Shown piece by piece: positions 1 to 6,467 of a stretch of DNA of 34,385 bases (position 1 is the stretch's first letter; every line of letters begins with the position of its first letter). The notes under the pieces are model-generated. The model ran no database searches. It worked only from the letters and a program-made list of their open reading frames with translations, and was not told the DNA's origin. The stretch is from Pseudanabaena frigida (GTDB lineage Bacteria; Cyanobacteriota; Cyanobacteriia; Pseudanabaenales; Pseudanabaenaceae). Location: the NCBI GenBank assembly GCA_003242085.1, contig QBML01000045.1:1-34385 (forward strand), written 5' to 3'. The position numbers and the translations under genes are program-made.

Positions 1-54
1 ACTTTGTATCAAACATCTTGATATTTTCCTATATCCTTTCCTTTTTAGCACTAC

Positions 55-990
55 CCCCAAGGCTAAAGCCTTAATAACATCAGTACCTCGACGAATTCCT
101 CAATCAACAAGCACATCAACGGAACCAGCAACAGCATCAACTACTTCAGAGAGAGCATTCAAAGAAGCGATCGCCCCATCAAGTTGTCTTCCTCCGTGAT
201 TCGAGACAATAATTGCCTTAGCACCAGCTTCTACAGCCCTTACAGCATCATCTGCTCGTAAGATACCCTTAAGTACGAGGGGGAGTGGCGATATTGACTG
301 AACCCACTCAAGATCTTTCCACGTAATGGAGGGATCAAGTTGGTAGGCAAAATAGGTAAACAAATCTGACTCTGTATCACTATGCGAAATACCCAAACCT
401 GAAGAGGAAATATTTGCAAGTTGCATCCCTGATGGTAGGGAAAAATGGTTGCGTTGATCTCGCTCTCGGCGACCCAAGAGTGGAGCGTCAACTGTTAAGC
501 AGAGCGCTTTATAGCCCGCAGAGGACGCACGTTCTATCAGTGCCTGAGTTAAACCGCGATCGCGATGAATATACAATTGAAACCAGTTAAGAGGAGAGGG
601 GGAGGAGTTAAGGCTAGCTTGGGCAACTTCCTCAATACTTTTGGTTGCTAAAGTACTGAGAATCATGCCAACTCCTGCTTTAGCGGCAGCTCTAGCCGTG
701 GCAAGCTCCCCTTCAGGATTGGCTAAACATTGAAAAGCCATCGGAGCAATTAAAAGAGGAAATTGTAGAATATGTCCCAAAATTGTGGTTGTCAGATTTC
801 GCTTACTTACATCAACTAGCATTTTAGGACGAAGACGAAACTGATCAAAAGCGGCTCTATTATCTCTCAAAGTCACTTCATCCCATGCCCCACTGGCATA
901 GTAATCAAAAGCCATTTGAGAGAGATGTTGCGATGCTAACGATTCATATTCTAGGAGATTCAATGGCTGGAAGTTAGGATTATTGCTCAT
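55..990 (-). pseudogene. FMN-dependent alpha-hydroxy acid oxidase (lactate/glycolate oxidase family), broken
   Basis: Members of this family use FMN to oxidise L-2-hydroxy acids such as lactate or glycolate. The reading frame shows the family motifs: an early YYASGAWDE stretch, the FMN-binding PLLIAPMAF segment near residue 80, TVDAPLLGRRERD near 165, and the active-site SNHGGRQLDGA with catalytic His about residue 265. After VDVLVD a TGA at 100-102 replaces the first Gly of the expected DGGIRRG motif (GGA to TGA). Beyond it the same frame continues as GIRRGTDVIKALALG to about position 55, where homology stops. So there is a nonsense mutation plus loss of the last roughly 50 residues. The start ATG at 988-990 has no clear ribosome site. 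It is the last gene in the minus-strand series. The family is clear; the exact substrate cannot be told. Confidence 0.85.
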
Positions 991-1009
991 GTATGACTTA
1001 TGACTAAAG

Positions 1010-1168
1010 TTAATTCAAGTGAAATTCCGAATTATTCGGCGGTTGGATAGCGGCTTCCTGATGAGGAGTTCCGTCTGGAACCCAATTGTAAGGGATTAAA
1101 TAGGGATTTTTTGTATTAACGCCCGAAAAGGGGGAATCAGCAATAGCCTTGAAACCAAGGATATATAC
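1010..1168 (-). pseudogene. Unidentified coding remnant (C-terminal piece)
   Basis: The minus strand has a 52-codon open frame without a start codon, bounded upstream by TGA (1169-1171) and ending in TAA at 1010-1012. Its translation looks protein-like (it includes NPYLIPYNWVPDGTPHQEA) and ends just upstream of the hydroxy-acid oxidase start. I do not recognise the family. It may be the C-terminus of a lost cassette gene. An overlapping frame gives a hydrophobic peptide without a start, so coding status is uncertain. Confidence 0.3.
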
Positions 1169-1171
1169 TCA

Positions 1172-1434
1172 CAACTTAAGAAAATCAGAATGAGAAGGAA
1201 TGAAGCCACATAGATCACAATATCGGGAAAGAACTTCCCTAATCCCCTCTACTTCTTATATTTGACAATAGTTTCAACGAATTTATCACTCAAAAATAAT
1301 GCCCAGTAATTCTCCATTCTGTTCTGAGCTTTAGCTAGAAATCATCAAAATTAGCGACTGAAACCAATGCCAGAAAAGGCTTTCAGGAGATGTATTATTC
1401 TCAGACACGAATCGTTGCCATACCCCAACACGAA
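1172..1434. other. Gene-poor stretch with a short repeat shared with 9484-9542
   Basis: No convincing gene is seen. Within it, 1391-1428 is an inverted, partly deleted copy of a sequence at 9484-9542: both contain GGCAACGATTCGTG (here on the minus strand) next to a TCTGAGAATAATACA-like stretch. This looks like the trace of a small mobile or repeat element that interrupted the array next to the half attC site. Confidence 0.4.
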
Positions 1435-1472
1435 AATATCACAATTTTGTCCGCTCCAATGATTTGTTATGT
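1435..1472 (-). repeat. Half attC-like site (cupin cassette)
   Basis: On the minus strand the sequence runs ACATAAC, then ATTGGAGCGGACAAAA. This matches the left half of the complete attC-like site at 4152-4236 (GCATAAC, TATTGGAGCGGACAAAA). Identity continues outward on the gene side (about 1473-1507 against 4237-4270). The partner half ending in GTTRRRY is missing; a repeat fragment lies there instead. Confidence 0.5.
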
Positions 1473-1488
1473 CCTGATCGCTTAATAA

Positions 1489-1905
1489 TTATTGGTCTTT
1501 GCGATCACTATTCCTGTGAGTCGTGATTTTTAGGCGATCGCTTAACCAACTATTCAACTCGATTTGGAAATGATATTTCCAGAACAATACATCCAATATC
1601 AGTCCATGAATTTCACCAGGTGGTCTACTCGCATAATAACCACTTTCAAGCCATATATCGAATGCTTGATCGTAAATATGACCGCTCACAATAAATATTT
1701 CTTCAGGATAATCATGACTTTTTTCACCTAGAGAGGTTGTATCTGCGCCAGCATGAAATCGAGTTAAACGTGTGTATGCACCTGAGTCTTGATCTTGACT
1801 TAGGGTCAACTCTTCTATAACGCCTTCAAAGCCAGGGATTGGATTCCATTTCTGACTATTATCGGGACTCAATGGATTCCAATAGTTGGTAGTAGATTTT
1901 GGCAT
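1489..1905 (-). CDS. Cupin-domain protein (ChrR-type), C-terminus frameshifted
   Basis: This is a 138-aa single cupin barrel. The metal-site segment HDYPEEIFIVSG and the second motif RPPGEIHG are visible; related cupins are small metal-binding proteins often found beside oxidative-stress or sensor genes. After GEIHG the current frame gives an unlike tail. The alternative frame reads TDIGCIVLEISFPNRVE and ends in TAG at 1550-1552, which is the C-terminal strand expected of the family. A small deletion near 1595-1605, removing the residues normally between HG and TD, therefore probably shifted the frame. The start ATG (1903-1905) lies only 39 bp after the SnoaL-like gene, with no attC between. 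The protein may have lost activity; the fold assignment is secure. Confidence 0.75.
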   Translation of the reverse strand: MPKSTTNYWNPLSPDNSQKWNPIPGFEGVIEELTLSQDQDSGAYTRLTRFHAGADTTSLGEKSHDYPEEIFIVSGHIYDQAFDIWLESGYYASRPPGEIHGLILDVLFWKYHFQIELNSWLSDRLKITTHRNSDRKDQ

Positions 1906-1944
1906 ATTCTCTGTAGATTCGGTTTTAGTGAATACTTTGCAATA

Positions 1945-2325
1945 TTAGATTGCAACCACACAGACATGACCTGCAATAACTTGTAGAGACCCCGCCGAAG
2001 AGACTGCCCAAACACGAGTGAACCGATAATGCTGATCTATTTCTGCCCCTTCATAACTACCCAATATGTGCATTTTGACTGAGACAACTGAGAAGCCTTC
2101 GTTGGTCTTAATATACTGTTCTGATGGCATTAGTGCACTGAATTTCAGCATTCCAGATTGGTGTATGGCAAGATCTTGTTGCTTACTCACAATTTGCCCC
2201 AAATAGCTGGTAAAAATTAGCTCTGGTGCAATGAGTGCGTCCAGCTCAGCCACATCTGAATTCAGCATGGCTTGCCGAAGACGTTCTTCTATGTCAATGA
2301 TTTGCGATTCAGAATATTTGCTCAT
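1945..2325 (-). CDS. SnoaL/NTF2-like (DUF4440-type) protein
   Basis: This 126-aa protein has the NTF2-like cone fold signature: an N-terminal helix (IEERLRQAML), the LDALIAPELIFTSYLG strand region, and a terminal beta sheet with HYRFTRVWA. Members bind or convert small molecules, but the substrate cannot be predicted. It looks complete. It follows the attC-like site at 2350-2437 and precedes the cupin gene on the same strand, consistent with a former gene cassette. Confidence 0.75.
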   Translation of the reverse strand: MSKYSESQIIDIEERLRQAMLNSDVAELDALIAPELIFTSYLGQIVSKQQDLAIHQSGMLKFSALMPSEQYIKTNEGFSVVSVKMHILGSYEGAEIDQHYRFTRVWAVSSAGSLQVIAGHVCVVAI

Positions 2326-2349
2326 AAAGATAGCTCATCGCTAATAGTA

Positions 2350-2437
2350 GCCTAACGCATCCGTTCTCCCTCTGCTAGTAACCTCTCGGACTTACAAACA
2401 GACTTGATATGGTCGGTGTGCAACGGGATTGTTAGGT
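2350..2437 (-). repeat. attC-like site downstream of the GFA gene
   Basis: This 88-bp imperfect palindrome reads, on the minus strand, from ACCTAAC (core R'') through ATCCCGTT to AACGGATGC and ends in GTTAGGC (core R'). CCTAAC pairs with GTTAGG and ATCC/GTT pair with AAC/GGAT, with unpaired bases between as in integron attC sites. The GFA stop codon TAA sits inside the R'' core. Confidence 0.75.
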
Positions 2438-2872
2438 ATCACCACTCGTTTCGCGAACTTTGGCATGAGAACCGGGCCAAGTGTCGTATTGCGGTAGATC
2501 ATCAGTGATCTTGAACCAAGGCGACTTCGAGCCAACGAAAAAATGTCCTTCTGGTTCGTTGGTCGGTGCTTGCTCCAAGCCACCCAATGGAACCCCAATT
2601 TTGCTTGGATCGTTATCGTAAGTGCTGATCAAATTTGAGCCACAAACTGAGCAGAAATTTTTTACAACAAACTCCGACGAGTGATAGCTGGACAACAGTT
2701 CTGCGCCCTTAGTCCACTTGAACTGCGATGCCTTAATTGTGGCGCGGCTTCGGAATGCTGCGCCATGCCATCGTCGGCATTTAGAGCAGTGACAATGAAA
2801 GATTGGACCAAGCTCGCCTTCAATTTCGTAGGCAATTCTCTCACAAAGGCAGCGACCAGTAAGTAATTGCAT
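2432..2872 (-). CDS. GFA (CENP-V/Mss4-like) zinc-binding protein
   Basis: This 146-aa protein is of the glutathione-dependent formaldehyde-activating type. Zinc-ligand cysteines are visible: Cys8 and Cys10 (GRCLCE), Cys27, Cys29 and Cys32 (FHCHCSKCRRWHG), and the FCSVCGS pair at 74 and 77. Family members bind glutathione adducts or metals, though many have no proven enzymatic role. Length is normal and the gene looks intact. Such genes are common integron cassette cargo, and this one lies between two attC-like sites. Confidence 0.88.
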   Translation of the reverse strand: MQLLTGRCLCERIAYEIEGELGPIFHCHCSKCRRWHGAAFRSRATIKASQFKWTKGAELLSSYHSSEFVVKNFCSVCGSNLISTYDNDPSKIGVPLGGLEQAPTNEPEGHFFVGSKSPWFKITDDLPQYDTWPGSHAKVRETSGDT

Positions 2873-2888
2873 AGACTTCTCGTGTGAT

Positions 2889-2966
2889 ACCTAACGACTA
2901 AGATAAGCGGCAGCCGAGCATTTTGACAACCCCGCCAAGATCTTTCGACCGTCCGCTGCGTTGATT
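2889..2966 (-). repeat. attC-like site downstream of the GST gene
   Basis: On the minus strand, after the GST stop, the sequence runs AATCAAC, GCAGCGGACGG, a loop, CGGCTGCCGCTTA and then GTCGTTAGGT. The GCAGC and GCTGC arms pair and the right core GTTAGGT is good. The left core (AATCAAC) departs from the RYYYAAC consensus, so the site may be partly decayed. Confidence 0.6.
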
Positions 2967-2982
2967 GATTATGCCGCGATCG

Positions 2983-3624
2983 CTAGAATCGACGCTCCAG
3001 AATCTTTTGGATATTGGGAATAGCTGCCTCAATTGCTTCTGGATAAGCAACAGTATGCTGCCAACTCTCTCGTTGGGTTAGTCTTTCTGACCAAGACTTT
3101 AAGCGTGGATAGTTCTCTAGAGGCAGGGAAGGGATTAATGTTCCAGCCACAACTTCTGCAAATGTAAGTTCTTCATTTACAAAGTAAGTCTGCTCATTGA
3201 GCAACTCTTCAAAGAACTGCAAGACGATCGTTACTCGCTGTTGTGCCGCTTCAATCTTCCAAGGCTCGACTTCTAATCCTACCAAGGGTCGGGTTAGAGG
3301 AATTGTAGCAGGTTGAAGTTCAACAACTGTAATCGTTTCAACCATCCGAACAATCGCAATTGCTTCGGGTTCGCTAGGCATTAATGATGGAGTTGGATAC
3401 TTTGCCTCTAAGTAGTCCAAAATTGCCAATGACTCAACGACCCGAAATCCGTTATCTACTATTGTTGGAATTCGCTGAAGTGGATTAATCGCTGTGAAAT
3501 TGTCGTGAAACTGATCTCCATCTAAGTTCACCAAAATTGGCTCGAAGGGAATTTGCTTTTCCAATAATGCAACCCAGACTCGACGAGCATTAACGGAGAT
3601 TGGATTATAATAAAACTTCAGCAT
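2983..3624 (-). CDS. Glutathione S-transferase
   Basis: This 213-aa protein has the two-domain GST layout. The N-terminal thioredoxin-like half starts MLKFYYNPISVNARRVW and has the cis-proline region RIPTIVDNG followed by VESLAILDYLEAKYP (residues about 50-77), where the Glu-Ser pair binds the glutathione gamma-glutamyl group. The all-helical C-terminal half includes TFAEVVAGTLIPSLPL. GSTs conjugate glutathione to electrophiles or act as isomerases or reductases; the class is uncertain (zeta/theta-like). It looks intact and sits between two attC-like sites in the minus-strand series. Confidence 0.9.
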   Translation of the reverse strand: MLKFYYNPISVNARRVWVALLEKQIPFEPILVNLDGDQFHDNFTAINPLQRIPTIVDNGFRVVESLAILDYLEAKYPTPSLMPSEPEAIAIVRMVETITVVELQPATIPLTRPLVGLEVEPWKIEAAQQRVTIVLQFFEELLNEQTYFVNEELTFAEVVAGTLIPSLPLENYPRLKSWSERLTQRESWQHTVAYPEAIEAAIPNIQKILERRF

Positions 3625-3682
3625 TAAAACTACACCTTCACCAATTCCTTTGACAATAATATTGACTCGATCTATTTCTATT

Positions 3683-3754
3683 CATAAACGACTTCAAAGC
3701 CCTATCCTACCCATACCTGAGTGGCAAAACGGTTGACTGGAAGCCTTGTTAGGT
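3683..3754 (-). repeat. Degenerate attC-like site downstream of the second SnoaL gene
   Basis: On the minus strand the R'' core ACCTAAC overlaps the SnoaL-like stop codon and is followed by AAGGCTTCCAGTC, a classical attC beginning. The far end has only a weak core (GTTTATG) after GGCTTTGAAGTC. Arms pair partly (GAAG with CTTC). The position, between two unrelated genes, fits a cassette junction. Confidence 0.5.
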
Positions 3755-4132
3755 ATACGCAGCCTGAAGTGCAGCGGTGTCTTCAAACATTTTGTATGAA
3801 ACGATGAGACCGTTTTCTACTTTGCATACAAGCGCCCATTCGCATTGGAATACATGGCCGGTTTTCTTGACTCGATGTTGCATATAGCCACAGGCGAAAA
3901 CGTAATTGTCCATCTCTGCCCATTTGTCGAACCTAAATGCTTCGGTATCAAATAGCTCCGATAGAATGGTTAAAAACCGTTTTACTCCTTCGCGACCATG
4001 AAAGGTTCCGTAGATTGGAACGGAACTCGGACCTTGAGCTTCAAAAACACCTTTTTCGTGCACGAGTTCTAGCGCTCCTGTTACATCACCGTTACCGACG
4101 CACGAGAAAAACTTTTCTACGGGGTTGGACAT
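3749..4132 (-). CDS. SnoaL-like (NTF2 fold) protein
   Basis: This 127-aa protein shows the SnoaL pattern: the opening VEKFFSCVGNGDVTGALELV, then GTFHGREGVKRFLTILSELF, and C-terminal strands with FQCEWALVCKVENGLIVSYKMFEDTAAL. Proteins of this group are small polyketide-cyclase or isomerase-like enzymes or binding proteins; no substrate can be inferred. GGAGG lies about 7 bp before the ATG at 4130-4132. Complete, with the stop inside an attC-like core. Confidence 0.8.
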   Translation of the reverse strand: MSNPVEKFFSCVGNGDVTGALELVHEKGVFEAQGPSSVPIYGTFHGREGVKRFLTILSELFDTEAFRFDKWAEMDNYVFACGYMQHRVKKTGHVFQCEWALVCKVENGLIVSYKMFEDTAALQAAYT

Positions 4133-4151
4133 AACTTTTCCTCCAATGGAT

Positions 4152-4236
4152 TCCTAACGGCTTAATTGAGCAGCAAGCAAGCTTTCGCTCTCAACTAGAA
4201 TATTATGCTTTTGTCCGCTCCAATATTGTGTTATGC
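4152..4236 (-). repeat. attC-like site
   Basis: This 85-bp site on the minus strand starts with GCATAAC, then TATTGGAGCGGAC, and returns through GCTGCTCAATTAAGCC to GTTAGGA. The arms TTGGAGC and GCTCAATT pair. It closes a tiny cassette (about 4237-4365) with no recognisable gene; that cassette contains a GCACTCA/TGAGTGC inverted repeat at 4286-4319. Confidence 0.65.
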
Positions 4237-4365
4237 CCCGATCCCTTAACAATTATTTGTCTTTGCGATCGCCAATAACTTCCCCGCACTCAGAAACGAA
4301 GCAAAGCATTTTTGAGTGCTTAATTTTGGCGATAAATAGATAACTTTAACGGGTGTATCGTTTTC

Positions 4366-4453
4366 GTATAACGCTTTACATAACGGGGCGCAGAGTACTC
4401 AAGGAACGACAAGAAATTCGCTCGCCGCGCCCCAGTTCATGCAATTGTTATGC
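4366..4453 (-). repeat. attC-like site downstream of the GNAT remnant
   Basis: This 88-bp site on the minus strand begins with GCATAAC and CTGGGGCGCGG and returns as CTGCGCCCCGTTATG before ending in GTTATAC. GGGGCGC (4385-4391) pairs perfectly with GCGCCCC (4427-4433). The stop codon of the GNAT fragment lies inside the first core. Confidence 0.72.
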
Positions 4454-4577
4454 GACGCGCTCAGATTCAAATGAGAATAAATGCCAGCCCTCACCCTCTT
4501 TATCGAAAGGAACTGAGTCAATCTCTTTGCTTAAAAACTCACTAATTGCGCACCTCCAAAACTTTATCGCCCTTTGA
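4449..4577 (-). pseudogene. C-terminal fragment, probably of a GNAT N-acetyltransferase
   Basis: A 42-codon open frame on the minus strand runs into TAA at 4449-4451. It reads AIKFWRCAISEF at the start and GWHLFSFES near the end, matching the C-terminus of many GNAT acetyltransferases (xxFWRxxI then W.xFxF). The N-terminal acetyl-CoA domain is absent: the fragment abuts the MITE at 4578. If the MITE and one TGA duplicate are removed, this frame joins the DJ-1 frame upstream, so the two may have been fused before the insertion. Alternatively it is simply an unusual DJ-1 tail. Confidence 0.5.
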
Positions 4578-4840
4578 GGGATGTAATCAGGATACGTATA
4601 AAACAGTGCCACGAAACGCTAAGATGATTAGCTGACTTAAGTTCTAGAAATTGTCTCAAAGATCTTCTCTGTTTCAGGATATTGCCTAGATAGCAATTTC
4701 AGAACGAACAAATCAGCATTTCAGCCACCAGCTTTAACGTAAGAATACGGATTTCAGACCATCACTTTTAAGCGATATGGTCCAGAGCAAGATACGTGTA
4801 ATTCCGTGGCACTAAATTACACGTATCCTGATTACATCCC
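4578..4840. mobile_element. MITE-like element, copy 1 (263 bp, family A)
   Basis: The ends form inverted repeats (GGGATGTAATCAGGATACG outward on both sides) and are flanked by the direct triplet TGA (4575-4577 and 4841-4843). No transposase is encoded. The interior is shared with copies at 7626-7735 and 10430-10668 (for example GGATTTCAGACCATCACTTT). It sits between the DJ-1 and GNAT-like fragments. Confidence 0.8.
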
Positions 4841-5324
4841 TGATAGATGACCCAAGCAGCAAGATATTGAGAGGAAAGACAACCACCAGCCGTTGCAATA
4901 TTACCTTTTGCTATAAAGGATTGATTACTTGGACACCAGATTCAATTAGCCACGGACGAGTCACTAAATCGCTGCAAATGGGAATATTTTCTACCAGTCC
5001 GAGTCGTTTCATAATCAGTGCACCTGAACATTGTGAACCAATCAGTTGACCAGATGGATCGAGTTGAAAACCCGACATCAACTTCTCATCTTGAATCACA
5101 GTTCGGGTCAGTTTAACGCTCCCGAACAAAACAGCATCCGCTTGATTTATAAACGAGAATGGCTACTGCGTATGAACTACTACTATATTCATTGATGTTA
5201 CTCTGTCGCTTGGCGCAACGATTTCAGCTTTCCAACCTTCACGTTTTACCCGATTTAAAATATGTAGAGAAACAAACGAATCGATTTCATTGAAGCCCTC
5301 GAATGTGACAATTGCAATTTTCAT
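4841..5324 (-). pseudogene. DJ-1/PfpI family protein, broken
   Basis: The frame starts at ATG 5322-5324 (GGAGG 8 bp before) with MKIAIVTFEGFNEID, the typical DJ-1/PfpI opening. The nucleophile elbow GSQCSGALIMKRLGL follows, with the expected Cys. Two lesions are visible. An in-frame TAG at 5163-5165 interrupts VVVHTQ-PFSF, most simply CAG to TAG. A shift near 4918 then moves the rest (FIAKGNIATAGGCLSSQYL) to another frame, consistent with loss of one AATC unit. The C-terminus ends at the MITE. Family members are chaperones, deglycases, proteases or isonitrile hydratases; the role here is unknown and the gene is very likely dead. Confidence 0.82.
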
Positions 5325-5452
5325 TAAGTCTACCTCCATCAACATCTAATAGGCTGTACCAACTAAACCTTGAAAATTTAACCAGTATCTCGGTGTGCTG
5401 CCATCACCTCTAATCGATGCCGTAGAACGTTTGAGATGAGAATGACGTTTCC

Positions 5453-5836
5453 CTAAGAACGCTTCAGAGCTGTGACTTCGATTTCAATTTTCATGCGTGG
5501 ATCTGCAAGACCAGCGGAGATCATCATTGCGGCTGGACGCACTTCGCCGAAGTATTTGCGTAGTACCGGCCAGCATTGCTCAAATTCACCGCCGTTTGGC
5601 AAGACATACGTTACGCGAACGACATCTTGCAGACCAGAATTTGCTTCCCGCAGTGCGGACTCAATGTTCTTTAAACATTGCTCAGTTTGTTGGGGCAAAT
5701 TATCCGAAATGGACATGGTGCTATAGTCGAAGCCAGTGGTACCTGAGACAAATATCCAGTCGCCAGCTACCACCGCTCGGGAGTAGCCGATTTGCTTTTC
5801 AAAGGTGGAGCCCGAGCTAATTAGTTTTCTAGTCAT
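5453..5836 (-). CDS. RidA/YjgF/YER057c/UK114 family protein
   Basis: This 127-aa protein, started at MTRKLISSG (ATG 5834-5836, GGAAA before it), has the Rid fold pattern: YSRAVVAGDWIFVSGTTGFD, CLKNIESALREA, and RPAAMMISAGLADPRMKIEIE, in which the Arg corresponds to the imine-binding Arg of RidA. Rid proteins hydrolyse reactive enamines or imines from pyridoxal-phosphate enzymes or act in related detoxification. A longer start (5878) would add 14 unlike residues. It appears intact and lies in the minus-strand cassette-like series; no clear attC remains between it and the DJ-1 pseudogene. Confidence 0.88.
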   Translation of the reverse strand: MTRKLISSGSTFEKQIGYSRAVVAGDWIFVSGTTGFDYSTMSISDNLPQQTEQCLKNIESALREANSGLQDVVRVTYVLPNGGEFEQCWPVLRKYFGEVRPAAMMISAGLADPRMKIEIEVTALKRS

Positions 5837-6011
5837 TACATTTCCAAACAAGTGAAGTACAAGCAGCCTGAACTGCAACGTGATCGATCTGTAGCTAAGA
5901 CTCTTAAGAAAAGAGCGTGAAGATAAAGTACCGATTTAGTAACAAGAACTAAGAGTTACCAGTTACCTGACTGGCATACTATTAGACTGCTACTCCCTAA
6001 AGACTAAAACA

Positions 6012-6103
6012 GCATAACAATCCAAGATCAGCGCCCCGACCTGCGAGAGAGTCTCTTGCCACTACAACGCAATGGTCGGGTTCACTATATCGCATGGTTA
6101 GAT
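6012..6103 (-). repeat. attC-like site downstream of the tautomerase
   Basis: This 92-bp site on the minus strand starts with ATCTAAC 1 bp after the tautomerase stop and ends in GTTATGC. The arms CCCGACC and GGTCGGG (+ strand 6035-6041 and 6074-6080) pair perfectly, and the outer arms ATCTAAC.ATGC and GGATTGTTATGC also match imperfectly. It is one of the best attC-like sites here. Confidence 0.75.
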
Positions 6104-6104
6104 G

Positions 6105-6332
6105 TCAATTTTTGGACTTGCCTTCTGCAAGTGCCTTCACATCGTCAGTGGTGAGAGGATTACCACCAATTCCCCATTCACCGCTCTTAACCTCTTCGAT
6201 CACAACCCACGTTACTGAACGCATGTTCTCGCCTTCGATCTCCACCATTGTTTCAGTGAGCTTGCTGATCATCTCTTGCTTTTGTGTTGTCGTGAAAACA
6301 CCTTCGATTAGTTTTACATTCAATAAGGGCAT
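6105..6332 (-). CDS. 4-oxalocrotonate tautomerase-like protein
   Basis: This 75-aa protein starts MPLLNVKLIEGVF at ATG 6330-6332, with GGAG 7 bp before it. I chose this start because the family needs Pro as residue 1 after Met removal: it is the catalytic base for keto-enol tautomerisation. A longer frame from 6380 would bury the Pro and begin inside a 34-bp palindrome. The helix QKQEMISKLTETMVEI and the GIGGNPLT tail fit the family. Its promoter is shared with the divergent TetR gene and overlaps operator-like palindromes, so it is probably that regulator's target. Confidence 0.85.
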   Translation of the reverse strand: MPLLNVKLIEGVFTTTQKQEMISKLTETMVEIEGENMRSVTWVVIEEVKSGEWGIGGNPLTTDDVKALAEGKSKN

Positions 6333-6376
6333 AGGTTTTCTCCAATCTGTAATTTTGAATTGCTGTAAAGGATAGT

Positions 6377-6445
6377 ACATAAAAAAGACGAACGTTCGTC
6401 TTTTTTATGTATATTGATTATGACGACCGTTCGTGCTATTGTCAA
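6377..6445. promoter_or_regulatory. Divergent promoter region with two TetR-type operators
   Basis: 6377-6410 is a perfect 34-bp palindrome with half-site ACATAAAAAAGACGAAC. A second, near-identical core ACGACCGTTCGT lies at 6423-6434. On the minus strand TTGACA (6440-6445), a 17-bp spacer and CATAAT (6417-6422) form a near-consensus promoter whose spacer contains the second operator, and the large palindrome lies about where transcription would start. On the plus strand TTGATT (6414-6419) and TATTGT (6437-6442), 17 bp apart, could serve the TetR gene. Repression of both directions by the regulator is the simplest reading. The large palindrome could also form an RNA hairpin. Confidence 0.8.
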
Positions 6446-6467
6446 GATATAAATTTCGATTTAATTC

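Noticed and set aside
1172-1260. A hydrophobic open frame on the minus strand (FLLILIFLSC...).
   Set aside because: It has no start codon, overlaps a better-looking frame and ends by chance; not supported as a gene.
2681-2866. Open frames on the plus strand opposite GFA, RidA, tautomerase and other genes.
   Set aside because: They lie inside clear genes, have no ribosome sites and show no family motif; shadows only.
5346-5452. A possible attC between RidA and the DJ-1 pseudogene (ATCTAAT at one end).
   Set aside because: No convincing pairing arms or second core; any site here has decayed past recognition.
6377-6410. The palindrome with A and T runs as a two-way terminator.
   Set aside because: It lies between divergent genes, where no transcript should end, and its core recurs as a second site within the promoter; an operator fits better, though an RNA hairpin cannot be excluded.
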